DNA from: Candidatus Woesearchaeota archaeon
GTDB lineage: Archaea > Nanobdellota > Nanobdellia > SCGC-AAA011-G17 > GW2011-AR20
Assembly: GCA_018302725.1 (NCBI GenBank)
Contig: JAGVZJ010000012.1
Span: 1 to 16,263 of the forward strand
Direction: 5' to 3'
Length of the DNA: 16,263 nucleotides
Part shown: one piece after another, positions 1 to 6,178 of the stretch
How the letters are laid out: each line of letters begins with the position of its first letter
How positions within the stretch are numbered: the first letter of the stretch is position 1
Position numbers and translations under genes: made by a program
The notes under the pieces: generated by a model
Told to the model about the DNA's origin: nothing
Database searches by the model: none
The model's input: only the letters and a program-made list of their open reading frames with translations

Positions 1-450
1 ATTTGGTCTAAGAGCTATTCCCAATGCAATCATTCCTATTCCAATGCCTAATGCTGGGTAAAGTGTTGTTCTGCTGCTCTTAATTTCTGATCCATTTTGT
101 ATCTCTCTTATTGGGGATCCTCTTGGAGGCTGCCTTCTTTTTTCCCATGCTTTGTCTTCTTTGTAAGCAGCTTCTTTTACTTTTTCCATGACTCTGTCTC
201 TTAAACAATCAAAGTTGCCAAATAGATCGATTACCCAATTCTTGTTGTATCTTGTTGTTTCTTCTAAGTCAATTACCCAGTCTTCAGGAGTATAGAAAAA
301 GTTATAACTTGGTGAATATTCGTCGTCGGCACACAGAGCGTTTCCTGTTGCGAATCTTAATAGTTTCCTTCTGTCTATAGAATCAAGAATTCTTACAACC
401 CATTTTTCTAAGGGTAAACCCGAATTTTGTTTTCTGCTCTCTTTAGCCAT
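1..450 (-). CDS. Unknown protein, 5' part only (gene runs off the window's left edge)
   Basis: An open frame of 150 codons begins at the ATG whose complement lies at 448-450 and has no stop before the window edge, so the C-terminus is missing. I do not recognise the family. The start (MAKESRKQNSGLPLEKWVV) is basic and probably helical. The middle is rich in aromatic and acidic residues and uses the pentapeptide WVIDL twice (about residues 58-62 and 72-76). A basic, proline-containing stretch near residues 103-112 precedes a Gly/Ile-rich hydrophobic segment (about 131-147) that could be a membrane helix, followed by RPN at the edge. This suggests a cytosolic N-terminal region tethered to the membrane, which is inference. 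The start is supported by a TATA box (475-482) at leaderless distance. A shorter overlapping frame on this strand runs through the tRNA gene and is not real. Confidence 0.72.
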   Translation of the reverse strand, partial: MAKESRKQNSGLPLEKWVVRILDSIDRRKLLRFATGNALCADDEYSPSYNFFYTPEDWVIDLEETTRYNKNWVIDLFGNFDCLRDRVMEKVKEAAYKEDKAWEKRRQPPRGSPIREIQNGSEIKSSRTTLYPALGIGIGMIALGIALRPN

Positions 451-474
451 TTTATAATTTTCCTAATTGGAGGG

Positions 475-482
475 TATTTAAA
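475..482 (-). promoter_or_regulatory. TATA box for the partial gene at 1-450
   Basis: On the minus strand this reads TTTAAATA. It lies about 25-32 bases upstream of the ATG, the distance expected if transcription begins at or next to the start codon (leaderless mRNA). Confidence 0.6.
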
Positions 483-495
483 CCTTTCTTTTTTT

Positions 496-511
496 ACTAT
501 TATATAATAGT
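496..511. repeat. Perfect 16-bp AT-only-core palindrome upstream of a promoter
   Basis: ACTATTATATAATAGT equals its own reverse complement. It sits just upstream of the TATA box of the partial gene, where an archaeal activator or repressor could bind. No second copy was seen in the window, and the site is AT-rich, so chance is a real possibility. Confidence 0.35.
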
Positions 512-543
512 TTATTCTTAGAATTATTTTATAGTAAAAATTT

Positions 544-548
544 AAAAA
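544..548 (-). terminator. T-run downstream of tRNA-Trp
   Basis: Five T residues on the minus strand, about 26 bases past the tRNA 3' end, fit the oligo-T termination of archaeal tRNA genes. Confidence 0.35.
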
Positions 549-573
549 GGTTTTGATAGGGCTGAGAAATGAA

Positions 574-680
574 TGGGGAAGCCAGGATTTGAATTTCCAA
601 TTTGTAAGGGTCAACTTAACAAATTCCTGGATCCTTCGGTCTGGAGCCGAAGACACTAAACCTGGTTATGCTACATCCCC
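574..680 (-). tRNA. tRNA-Trp (CCA) interrupted by a 32-nt intron in the T arm
   Basis: Exons fold as a standard tRNA. The acceptor stem is GGGGATG/CTTCCCC with one T-T mismatch (6-67). Positions 8-9 are TA. The D stem GCAT/GTGT carries GG in its loop. The anticodon stem TTCGG/CCGAA encloses CTCCAGA, so the anticodon is CCA. The variable loop is GGAT, the T stem CCAGG/CCTGG closes TTCAAAT, and the discriminator is A. Between the T-stem 5' strand and the T loop are 32 extra bases (594-625), placing an intron at 53/54. There is no intron at 37/38, where euryarchaeal tRNA-Trp usually has a long one. The mature form would be 74 nt plus the discriminator. The identity rests on the 7-nt loop with U33 and CCA. 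Confidence 0.86.
594..625 (-). other. tRNA-Trp intron, 32 nt, non-canonical position 53/54
   Basis: The splice sites are set by a full BHB motif: the exon bases TCCA (end of variable loop and start of T stem) pair with TGGA near the intron 3' end as the 4-bp central helix. The 3-nt bulges are GG|A (5' site) and AA|T (3' site). The inner stem ATTTG-TAAG pairs with CTTA-CAAAT with one bulged T, closing a TTGACC loop. Confidence 0.82.
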
Positions 681-733
681 ACTGGTAACTTTTCTGATTG
701 TATTCTTTATTAATGTTTTTGTGTAAATAAATC

Positions 734-741
734 TATATAAA
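734..741 (+). promoter_or_regulatory. TATA box for the XPD-like helicase
   Basis: TATATAAA lies 22-29 bases before the ATG at 763, so the transcript should start at or beside the start codon. The GGGAGG at 755-760 is only 2 bases from the ATG, too close for normal Shine-Dalgarno use. Confidence 0.65.
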
Positions 742-762
742 CCTATTATATTATGGGAGGGT

Positions 763-2625
763 ATGATAAATAAAGAGGAGTACTTCTTCCCTTATGAGGT
801 TGTAAGAGGGCATCAAGAAGAGCTTATTAAAGAAGTAAAAAAATGCGCAGAGAACAGAGAAAATATTCTGATTCATGCCCCTACAGGAATAGGGAAAACA
901 ATAAGCGTTCTAAGCCCTTTAGTAAGCTATGCGGCTAAAAATGATTTAACAATCTTTTTTCTGACACCAAGGCATATGCAGCATAAGATTGTGATAGACA
1001 CTATGAGGCTTATTAAAGAGAAGTTTAATGCTAATATTACTGTAGTTGATTTTATTGGCAAGAAATGGATGTGCGCTCAAAATGGTGTGGATTTTTTGAG
1101 TTCAGGAGAGTTTGGAGAGTACTGCAGGGATTTAATTGAGAAAGGAAGCTGTGTTTATTATGAAAATTTTAAGAATAAAAAGCTGAATGTAAAAAAAGAT
1201 TTAATTTTAGATGCAATCCTGAAAGATGGGCCAATGCATGTCCAGGATGTTGTAAAGAAGATTTCAAAAGAAAAATTTTGCCCTTTTGAGATGTCTGCTG
1301 TTTTAGCGCAAAAAGCAAAAGTTGTTGTTATGGATTACTACCATTTATTAAACCCTAATATAAGAAAGAGTATTCTAGCAAGGCTGAACAAGGAATTAGA
1401 GAGATCTATTATTGTATTTGATGAGTGCCATAATCTTCCTGAGAAATGCAGAAAAATATTAACAGACCAGATTAATACAAGGGTAATAGACTTAGCCATT
1501 AAAGAGGTAGGGCAGTTTAATGGAGGAGAGGGATTGAAAGATTCTTTGTTGGAGATAGGAAATTTATTACTTGGGCTGTCTAAAAAAATTCCCCTTGATA
1601 AGAGTGAATGCTTAGTAGAAAAAAAAGATTTTTCTTTTGAAGACTATGATTCATTAATAGAAGACTTAGGAAGCTTTGCTGATGAAGTTAGAGAGGAGAA
1701 AAAGAGAAGCTATGTTGGCAGTGTTGTTAATTTCCTTGAATTGTGGAGGGGTAATGATCATGGGTTTTCAAGGATTCTGACAAAAGGGTTTTTGGAGGAT
1801 GGCAGGGCAGTTGTGAAATTAAAATACAGCTGTTTAGACCCCAGTTTGATTACCAAAGAATTGATTGTTAGCAGCTATTCTGTCATAGGGATGAGCGGAA
1901 CTTTAACACCTTTGGAGATGTATAAAGATTTATTGGGATTTGAAAATGTCAAGTTATTAGAATATGAAAACCCATTCCCCAAAAAGAACCAGCTGAGTTT
2001 AATTGTTCCGGGGGTAACTACTAAATTTTCTGCAAGAAATGAAAAGATGTACAGGAAGATTGCATTGAAATGTGCATGCTTGGTCAATGCAGTCAGTGGG
2101 AACTCAATAGTGTTTTTTCCAAGCTACAATACAAGAGATGAAGTTAATTTATTTTTTGAGAGGTGGTGCAAGAGAACAACTTTTTTAGAGCAAAAAGGCA
2201 TGAATAAGCATGAAAGAGATGAGCTAATTGAGAAGTTTAAGAGCTATAAAGATAAAGGGGCTGTTTTATTAGCAGTTAGCAACGGGAGTTTTGGAGAGGG
2301 AATTGATTTAATTGGGGATTTTTTAAAAGCTGTTTTTGTTGTTGGGATTCCATTAACCAAGCCAGATTTGGAAGTACAAATGCTAATAGATTATTATGAA
2401 GGCAGATTTAAGAAAGGATGGGATTATGGGTATATTTATCCTGCAATTATTACAACAATCCAGAATGCTGGAAGATGTATAAGAAGTGAAAATGACAAAG
2501 GAGTGGTTGTATTTTTAGATGAGAGATATAAGTGGGGGAATTACTTCAAGTGCTTCCCAAAAGATAAGAACTTTATTATTACAGAAACACCTGTTCAGAA
2601 GATTAATGAGTTCTTTAAGGATTAA
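763..2625 (+). CDS. XPD/Rad3-family Fe-S DNA helicase
   Basis: A 620-aa superfamily 2 helicase, predicted to unwind DNA 5'-3' in repair or transcription-linked processes. Motifs in order: Walker A APTGIGKT (39-46); four cysteines placed as in the XPD Fe-S domain (C104, C121, C130, C173); DECH Walker B box (220-223); GMSGT (377-380 region); motif V NGSFGEGID (507-515); motif VI QNAGRCIR (567-574). The four-cysteine insert between motifs I and II separates XPD-type enzymes from other DEAH helicases, and all four residues are present, so a 4Fe-4S cluster is expected. Length is close to archaeal XPD. The gene is transcribed alone from its own TATA box, divergent from tRNA-Trp, and ends 3 bases before the convergent OapC gene. 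The biological role in archaea is not settled; the biochemical class is secure. Confidence 0.93.
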   Translation: MINKEEYFFPYEVVRGHQEELIKEVKKCAENRENILIHAPTGIGKTISVLSPLVSYAAKNDLTIFFLTPRHMQHKIVIDTMRLIKEKFNANITVVDFIGKKWMCAQNGVDFLSSGEFGEYCRDLIEKGSCVYYENFKNKKLNVKKDLILDAILKDGPMHVQDVVKKISKEKFCPFEMSAVLAQKAKVVVMDYYHLLNPNIRKSILARLNKELERSIIVFDECHNLPEKCRKILTDQINTRVIDLAIKEVGQFNGGEGLKDSLLEIGNLLLGLSKKIPLDKSECLVEKKDFSFEDYDSLIEDLGSFADEVREEKKRSYVGSVVNFLELWRGNDHGFSRILTKGFLEDGRAVVKLKYSCLDPSLITKELIVSSYSVIGMSGTLTPLEMYKDLLGFENVKLLEYENPFPKKNQLSLIVPGVTTKFSARNEKMYRKIALKCACLVNAVSGNSIVFFPSYNTRDEVNLFFERWCKRTTFLEQKGMNKHERDELIEKFKSYKDKGAVLLAVSNGSFGEGIDLIGDFLKAVFVVGIPLTKPDLEVQMLIDYYEGRFKKGWDYGYIYPAIITTIQNAGRCIRSENDKGVVVFLDERYKWGNYFKCFPKDKNFIITETPVQKINEFFKD

Positions 2626-2628
2626 ATT

Positions 2629-3000
2629 TTATTTGTTTGCTTCCCTGAATGTATTAGCTAAGTCAATTATGTACTTTCCTTCTCCAACTTTGAATACTAA
2701 GGGCTTTCCAGAGAATAAATCAACTAAACTAATTTCATACTGTCCTGGTTTGCTTATTCTGATGCTTTCTATGTCTAATATGACAGGTCGGTCTTTGTTT
2801 TCAATGCCTATCATATCAAATACATCCCTTTCCATCTGGGTCTTTTCTTCTTCTGGAATATTAGAAGAAATATCTTTTATCCGTTCAAGATCTTTATTTT
2901 TCACAAAGAAGAAGAATTTTCCGCCACATTCGCAACCTTTCAGTAACTCTTTAGAACCATCTTCATAGAATTTATTGCACCTGACACACTGATGAGCCAT
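2629..3000 (-). CDS. oapC: OapC-like zinc-ribbon protein (DUF2072)
   Basis: A 123-aa protein opening with a zinc ribbon: C5, C8 (CVRC) and C23, C25 (CECGGKFFFF). A charged middle precedes a beta-rich C-terminal half (VILDIESIRI, YEISLVDL, KYIIDL). This layout matches the archaeal Zn-ribbon family named OapC in haloarchaeal annotations. The assignment is strengthened by OapB-like and OapA-like genes upstream on the same strand. Its molecular function is not established; a nucleic-acid-binding role is inferred from the ribbon. It is the last gene of the operon. The usual tight OapB-OapC junction is broken here by an HNH gene, leaving 9 bases between the HNH stop and this ATG. Confidence 0.8.
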   Translation of the reverse strand: MAHQCVRCNKFYEDGSKELLKGCECGGKFFFFVKNKDLERIKDISSNIPEEEKTQMERDVFDMIGIENKDRPVILDIESIRISKPGQYEISLVDLFSGKPLVFKVGEGKYIIDLANTFREANK

Positions 3001-3009
3001 GTTAGTTCC

Positions 3010-3609
3010 TCACTCTTGGATTACCTTTCCTGATTTTTTCCTGTTTTCCTCTATAGTTAACCATTGTAAATTTGACGGATTAAATGCTTTTTTTACCTCA
3101 TTAGGATTTGTAAGTTTGAATGTGCGCAGAGGAATTATATGATCTATTTCATAATCGCTTATATTTTTTGGAAAGGGGTTTAAACTTTTAATCACTTCTT
3201 TCCAATCAATTCCATATTTTCTGGAACTCATAATTTTTCCAGTTTTTGTGTATTTGGTTAAAGCGTGATGTAAAGAACGTCTAAGTCTGTCTCTAACTGC
3301 AAATTCTAGATCTGTTCTCCTTCTCCACATTTCTTTTCCCCTTATCCTTTTTTTAACTTCTGGTCTTTTTGCATAATCCTTCCAATATTCTGCTCTTTTT
3401 TTTCTATGTTTTGTTATTGCTAAAATTCTATGCCTTTCTCTCCATTCTGGATGATTTCTTCTATACTCTCTCGTTCTTATTCTATTTATCTTTTTTATTT
3501 CTGGCTTGCTGTTATAATGCTTTCTCTGACATATATTGTTACAAAAACGTTTTCTTTCTATCTTAGTTTTTATATATTTATTACAAAACTCACACTTTTT
3601 TACGTACAT
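3010..3609 (-). CDS. HNH endonuclease, apparently inserted between oapB and oapC
   Basis: A 199-aa basic protein. The N-terminus has a four-cysteine zinc site (C6, C9, C23, C27). A long, very Arg/Lys-rich helical stretch (about 35-115) probably binds DNA. The C-terminal HNH nuclease motif has DHIIPL (D156-H157), SNLQWL (N180) and EENRKKS (N189). These are the metal and catalytic positions of free-standing HNH enzymes that recur in phages and as homing endonucleases. The ATG lies one base after the OapB stop and the stop is 9 bases before OapC, so the gene sits exactly in a gene junction and adds no stray sequence. No intron or intein surrounds it. It could be a free-standing mobile endonuclease or a domesticated nuclease; the sequence cannot tell which. 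Confidence 0.85.
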   Translation of the reverse strand: MYVKKCEFCNKYIKTKIERKRFCNNICQRKHYNSKPEIKKINRIRTREYRRNHPEWRERHRILAITKHRKKRAEYWKDYAKRPEVKKRIRGKEMWRRRTDLEFAVRDRLRRSLHHALTKYTKTGKIMSSRKYGIDWKEVIKSLNPFPKNISDYEIDHIIPLRTFKLTNPNEVKKAFNPSNLQWLTIEENRKKSGKVIQE

Positions 3610-3610
3610 T

Positions 3611-3982
3611 TTACCTTATATTTTTTGTTAATAACTCTATCTTATCAGGGTCCCTTTTAATCTCTTTAACAATTGAGGCGGGCCCTATTATAGTCATACC
3701 TGAAACATTAATCCCTAAGATAGCCTTTGCTAAATTCCTTTTTAGCTTATTAATCAAATCTTCCTTGGCTTGGTCCCCAACTGAGCAAATTTCTATCCCC
3801 TTAAATCTTCTACTGATGCTATTCATCGTTCTTTCTATCAGCAAAGCTTCTTCTTCTGGTGAAAACTTTCCCTCTAGCAGAATTATTCTGTTGTTTTTTA
3901 CTATTCTCAAGACTTTTGAGATTTTATTCTCGCTGCTTAAGTTTGCTATTTCTGAGTAGGGTATAAACTGTAATCTTAACAT
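3611..3982 (-). CDS. oapB: OapB-like protein (DUF2073)
   Basis: A 123-aa soluble alpha/beta protein without cysteine clusters or membrane segments. It starts MLRLQFIPYSEI, has a long central helix (EEEALLIERTMNSISRRF), then a hydrophobic VSGMTIIGPASIV segment and a charged tail. Length, N-terminus and position one base after an Era-like GTPase fit the archaeal DUF2073 family, called OapB in haloarchaeal genomes. The function is unknown; conserved linkage with OapA and OapC suggests they act together. The spacing (1 base after oapA's stop) implies translational coupling. Confidence 0.78.
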   Translation of the reverse strand: MLRLQFIPYSEIANLSSENKISKVLRIVKNNRIILLEGKFSPEEEALLIERTMNSISRRFKGIEICSVGDQAKEDLINKLKRNLAKAILGINVSGMTIIGPASIVKEIKRDPDKIELLTKNIR

Positions 3983-3983
3983 T

Positions 3984-4607
3984 TTATCTTACAATCCTAA
4001 ACAATTCTTTGTAGAATCCCTCCATATTTTCTCCTTTTAATGCTGAAACTCCAATTACATTATACTGCGGGAATGCTGATTCTACTCTTTTTACATTAGC
4101 TTTTTTTAAGTCAATTTTATTTGCGACAATCAGCACAGGGATGTTACGGGCTGCTAGGTTCCCTATTATTGTGACATTTACCTGGTCATATGGGTTTTGT
4201 GTTGCGTCCAGGACAACTAAAACGCAGTCTACATTTTCAAGCCATTTTATAGCTTCAATTACCCCCTGGGTGGCTTCTTTAGCTCTTCTTTTAGCTTCTT
4301 TTTTTGACATCTTGTACTTTAAGAAATCTTCAAAGTCTATTTTTGTAGCAATTCCGGGAGTGTCTATAAGGTTAAAATTTAATTCTTTTCCTCCTGATTT
4401 AATCCTTACTTCTTCTTTTACTTTTATCTCCCTTGTTTCATGGGGGACTTTTGAGACTTCTGACATCACTTCTCCAATCCAATCCATAGAAATCTGGTTT
4501 GCCAAGGAAGATTTTCCTGCATTTACAGGACCATACAACCCAAGTCTTATCGTTTTTTTAAACTGAAAAATTTTCAGAATATTCTTCAGATAATCAAAAA
4601 ATCCCAT
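3984..4607 (-). CDS. oapA: OapA-like Era-family GTPase
   Basis: A 207-aa GTPase with all nucleotide-binding motifs: G1 GPVNAGKS (26-33), a G2 threonine near T58, G3 DTPG (82-85), G4 NKID (163-166) and G5 SAL (188-190). The N-terminus has an amphipathic, Phe/Lys-rich stretch (MGFFDYLKNILKIFQF) that might bind membrane or a partner. There is no KH domain, so it is shorter than bacterial Era. Family members next to DUF2073 and DUF2072 genes are annotated OapA (origin-associated GTP-binding protein) in haloarchaea; the name comes from genomic location and does not prove a replication role. It has its own TATA-like box (4631-4639) overlapping the end of the upstream kinase gene, so oapABC can be transcribed separately. 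Confidence 0.87.
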   Translation of the reverse strand: MGFFDYLKNILKIFQFKKTIRLGLYGPVNAGKSSLANQISMDWIGEVMSEVSKVPHETREIKVKEEVRIKSGGKELNFNLIDTPGIATKIDFEDFLKYKMSKKEAKRRAKEATQGVIEAIKWLENVDCVLVVLDATQNPYDQVNVTIIGNLAARNIPVLIVANKIDLKKANVKRVESAFPQYNVIGVSALKGENMEGFYKELFRIVR

Positions 4608-4630
4608 TGTATTCTCACTTATTTTATTTG

Positions 4631-4639
4631 TATTTAAAG
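4631..4639 (-). promoter_or_regulatory. Internal TATA box for oapA-oapB-HNH-oapC
   Basis: CTTTAAATA on the minus strand lies 24-32 bases upstream of the oapA ATG and overlaps the stop of the kinase gene, at the leaderless distance seen for other genes here. Confidence 0.5.
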
Positions 4640-5191
4640 ATTATCATTCTCCAGTATCTTTTTTATTATAGGGTATACCTGTTTGAACACTTCCTTTATT
4701 GGGGGATTGCCGTTTACTTCTTTTAGCTTACTCTTTTTTTTGTAATAGGCTATGACTGGTTCTGTCATTTCTTTATAAACCTTCCATCTGTGTTCTATTG
4801 TCTTTCTTGTATCGTCTGATCTGTGCTGTGTTTTTGCCCTTTTTAACAACCTTCCTGTAATCTCTTTTTTAGTGCATCTCAGGAAGATAAGAAAATCGAT
4901 TTTTAGCCTTTTAGCCTGATCCAAATCTCGCGGGGTTCCACTTAGCAGCACATTTCTTTTGCTTTTTTTCACTTCGCTTTTGATAATCTTCTCAACTACC
5001 TCATCAGGGATAAGGTTGCCTTTTTTCATGGTATCTTTTATCTTCCTTCCAAGAGAGGTATTTTTCCTTGTTTCTTTTCTTAAAATATCTCCTGGAGAAA
5101 TAATTTTTATCTTGAATTTTTTAGAAATGAGGATACACTGTGTATCTTTGCCTGCTCCTGGCGGGCCTAATATAGATATTACTTTTTTCAT
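4634..5191 (-). CDS. Adenylate kinase-like nucleoside monophosphate kinase, short-LID form
   Basis: A 185-aa P-loop kinase expected to transfer phosphate from ATP to a nucleoside monophosphate, most likely AMP. Walker A is GPPGAGKDT (9-17). The NMP-binding GDILR is at 34-38. GTPRD (85-89) stands where adenylate kinases normally have GFPR. RSDD (124-127) supplies the LID arginine and acids. The LID is reduced to a short loop (about 115-128) with no zinc-binding cysteines, typical of the short form. The Phe-to-Thr change in GFPR leaves some doubt about the nucleotide accepted; CMP or another NMP is possible. The ATG is immediately preceded by AGAGG and lies 8 bases after the upstream gene's stop, so the two are one transcript. 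Confidence 0.85.
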   Translation of the reverse strand: MKKVISILGPPGAGKDTQCILISKKFKIKIISPGDILRKETRKNTSLGRKIKDTMKKGNLIPDEVVEKIIKSEVKKSKRNVLLSGTPRDLDQAKRLKIDFLIFLRCTKKEITGRLLKRAKTQHRSDDTRKTIEHRWKVYKEMTEPVIAYYKKKSKLKEVNGNPPIKEVFKQVYPIIKKILENDNL

Positions 5192-5199
5192 CCTCTTTT

Positions 5200-5676
5200 T
5201 TAAAATGTATAAGCGTTTTTTTCTGTAGGAACCTCTTCTTCAGACCATGCTTCCTGCATTCTCTTTGCTGTTTTACTAATCTCTTTTTTTATTTCCGGCC
5301 ATAATTTAAACACATCATTGATGTATCTTACAGTTGATGTTTCTTCTTCATCTATATCTAATCTTATTGACTCTTTTTCATAATGCATTAGTTTTTTGTA
5401 TAAATTTGAAATTGCCTGCTTCTCTTCTTCCGAAAAGGCTTTTGATTCAACCATTGTGATTATGTTTGGCTGTGAAGGATAAAGAATGCTTTCTATTATC
5501 CTGCAATAAAAAACTATTTTTTCATTTATTTTCCTTCTTATGAATCTTAAAAGGAACTTTGTATTTTCCAATCCTTGAATGTTTGAGAGCTCAAACTCAT
5601 TATCAAGTTTTTTGAAATCCGGAAGTTTAGTTTTTAACTTTTGGTATTCCTTTTCGATATTCAGTTTCTCTTCCAT
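5200..5676 (-). CDS. Unknown helical protein heading the oap operon
   Basis: A 158-aa, mostly helical, charged protein with no signal peptide, membrane segment or cysteine cluster. I do not recognise a family. The N-terminal 45 residues are Lys/Glu/Leu-rich and may form a coiled coil. The middle holds a basic helix (FLLRFIRRKINEKIVFYC) and a conserved-looking ILYPSQP turn. The C-terminal third is acidic (DIDEEETS) and then helical again. As first gene of a transcript with a nucleotide kinase and a GTPase it could be an accessory factor, but nothing in the sequence shows a reaction. A TATA box at 5697-5704 places transcription start near the ATG. Confidence 0.75.
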   Translation of the reverse strand: MEEKLNIEKEYQKLKTKLPDFKKLDNEFELSNIQGLENTKFLLRFIRRKINEKIVFYCRIIESILYPSQPNIITMVESKAFSEEEKQAISNLYKKLMHYEKESIRLDIDEEETSTVRYINDVFKLWPEIKKEISKTAKRMQEAWSEEEVPTEKNAYTF

Positions 5677-5696
5677 ATTCTTTTTATGCCTACAGA

Positions 5697-5704
5697 ATAT
5701 AAAA
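5697..5704 (-). promoter_or_regulatory. TATA box for the operon starting at 5676
   Basis: The minus-strand reading is TTTTATAT, 21-28 bases upstream of the ATG, matching leaderless initiation. Confidence 0.55.
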
Positions 5705-5712
5705 GCTTAACT

Positions 5713-5717
5713 AAAAA
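5713..5717 (-). terminator. T-run at the 3' end of tRNA-Thr
   Basis: Five T residues start at the discriminator position, directly after the acceptor stem, a usual archaeal oligo-T stop. Confidence 0.45.
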
Positions 5718-5752
5718 GCCCCAGAGGAGATTTGAACTCCCGACTTCTTCCT

Positions 5753-5764
5753 CTCTGGCTCGGT
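5753..5764 (-). other. tRNA-Thr intron 2, 12 nt, canonical position 37/38
   Basis: The intron is ACCGAGCCAGAG. The BHB has a central helix pairing exon TTGG (32-35) with intron CCAG (one G-T pair), bulges TA|A and AG|A, and the anticodon stem as outer helix. The inner helix is absent: five bases close the loop, near the smallest an archaeal intron can be. Confidence 0.85.
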
Positions 5765-5774
5765 TACCAAGGAA

Positions 5775-5793
5775 CTAAGCAGTCCTTAAACTT
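5775..5793 (-). other. tRNA-Thr intron 1, 19 nt, non-canonical position 27/28
   Basis: The intron splits the first base pair of the anticodon stem from the rest. The D-stem 3' strand GAGC pairs with intron GCTT (central helix, one G-T), the bulges are AC|A and AG|T, and the inner helix AGT/ACT closes a TTAAGG loop. Removal restores C27-G43. Confidence 0.8.
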
Positions 5794-5846
5794 GTGCTCT
5801 ACCAGGCTGAGCCACTGGGGCCTGTTTCTTTTTTAGAGCTTTAATT

Positions 5847-5855
5847 ATTTAAATA
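5847..5855 (-). promoter_or_regulatory. TATA-like box for tRNA-Thr
   Basis: TATTTAAAT on the minus strand is 26-34 bases upstream of the tRNA 5' end. Confidence 0.5.
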
Positions 5856-5904
5856 CTTTTAAAAAATAAAAAAAAGAATAAAGAATCCTGATACTCATAA
5901 AGAA

Positions 5905-6066
5905 TTAAAACTTCTTATGTTTTCTATAACAGTCCTTACAGTAAATAGGTCTGTCTTCTTTTGGCTTAAAGGGAACTTCACACTCTTGACCGCAGTCAGA
6001 GCAAGTTGCTTTGTGCATTTCTCTTTCTTCGAAGTCTCTTCTAAAGCCTCTTCCTTGTCTTTCCAT
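5905..6066 (-). CDS. Small CxxC zinc-finger protein
   Basis: About 53 residues: a basic N-terminus (MERQGRGFRRDFEEREM) followed by a treble-clef-like zinc site CSDCGQEC, then VPFKPKEDRPIYCKDCY. This CxxC ... VPF.P..DRP.YC.DCY pattern recurs in small proteins of uncultivated archaea and bacteria; RNA or DNA binding is plausible but unproven. I start at the ATG at 6064-6066, not the one 24 bases upstream (6088-6090). An AGGAG (6077-6081) lies 10 bases before the inner ATG and inside the longer reading, and TATA-like boxes at 6129-6136 and 6143-6150 imply a real leader. It lies between two tRNA genes on the same strand. Confidence 0.8.
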   Translation of the reverse strand: MERQGRGFRRDFEEREMHKATCSDCGQECEVPFKPKEDRPIYCKDCYRKHKKF

Positions 6067-6076
6067 ATTTATTTTT

Positions 6077-6081
6077 CTCCT
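6077..6081 (-). promoter_or_regulatory. Shine-Dalgarno site that decides the start of the zinc-finger gene
   Basis: AGGAG on the minus strand, 10 bases before the ATG at 6066. It lies inside the codons of a longer possible start, which is why the shorter start is preferred. Confidence 0.5.
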
Positions 6082-6157
6082 AATATACACAACAAAGAAC
6101 TAATGTTCTAAATTATGCTTTACTAATGCTTATAAGTTGTGGTTTATAAATCTTTGT

Positions 6158-6162
6158 AAAAA
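6158..6162 (-). terminator. T-run downstream of tRNA-Leu
   Basis: Five T residues on the minus strand start 3 bases past the discriminator. Confidence 0.4.
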
Positions 6163-6178
6163 TCTGTGGGGGACAGGA

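Larger units (their letters stand above)
5717..5821 (-). tRNA. tRNA-Thr (GGU) interrupted by two very short introns
   Basis: After removing 19 and 12 bases the exons give a flawless cloverleaf: acceptor GCCCCAG/CTGGGGC; TG; D stem GCTC/GAGC with loop AGCCTGGTA; A26; anticodon stem CTTCC/GGAAG; loop TTGGTAA (anticodon GGU); variable AAGTC; T stem GGGAG/CTCCT; loop TTCAAAT. The discriminator is U, which is usual for archaeal tRNA-Thr and supports the identity. The mature length is 73 nt plus the discriminator. Without both introns no anticodon stem forms: the bases directly after the D arm cannot pair with those before the variable loop. An upstream AT-rich box (5847-5855) lies at tRNA promoter distance. 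Confidence 0.9.

Noticed and set aside
408..656. An 82-codon minus-strand frame starting inside tRNA-Trp
   Set aside because: It reads through the tRNA and the AT-rich promoter region, and overlaps the real gene at 1-450 in another frame.
2519..2968. A 149-codon plus-strand frame opposite OapC
   Set aside because: It is antisense to a convincing zinc-ribbon gene, overlaps the helicase end, and has a serine/phenylalanine-rich composition typical of antisense frames.
3010..3609. HNH gene as part of a group I or group II intron
   Set aside because: The flanking genes end and begin normally at its borders and no intron core sequence or interrupted reading frame exists.
4141..4566. A 141-codon plus-strand frame
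   Set aside because: It lies antisense within the GTPase gene, whose G1-G5 motifs are complete.
5717..5821. Reading the gene as a Leu tRNA with anticodon UAA or AAG directly after the D arm (CAAGTTTAAGG)
   Set aside because: The 3' strand needed to close that anticodon stem is missing, there is no variable arm, and the discriminator is U. Two introns give a perfect Thr tRNA with BHB motifs at both splice sites.
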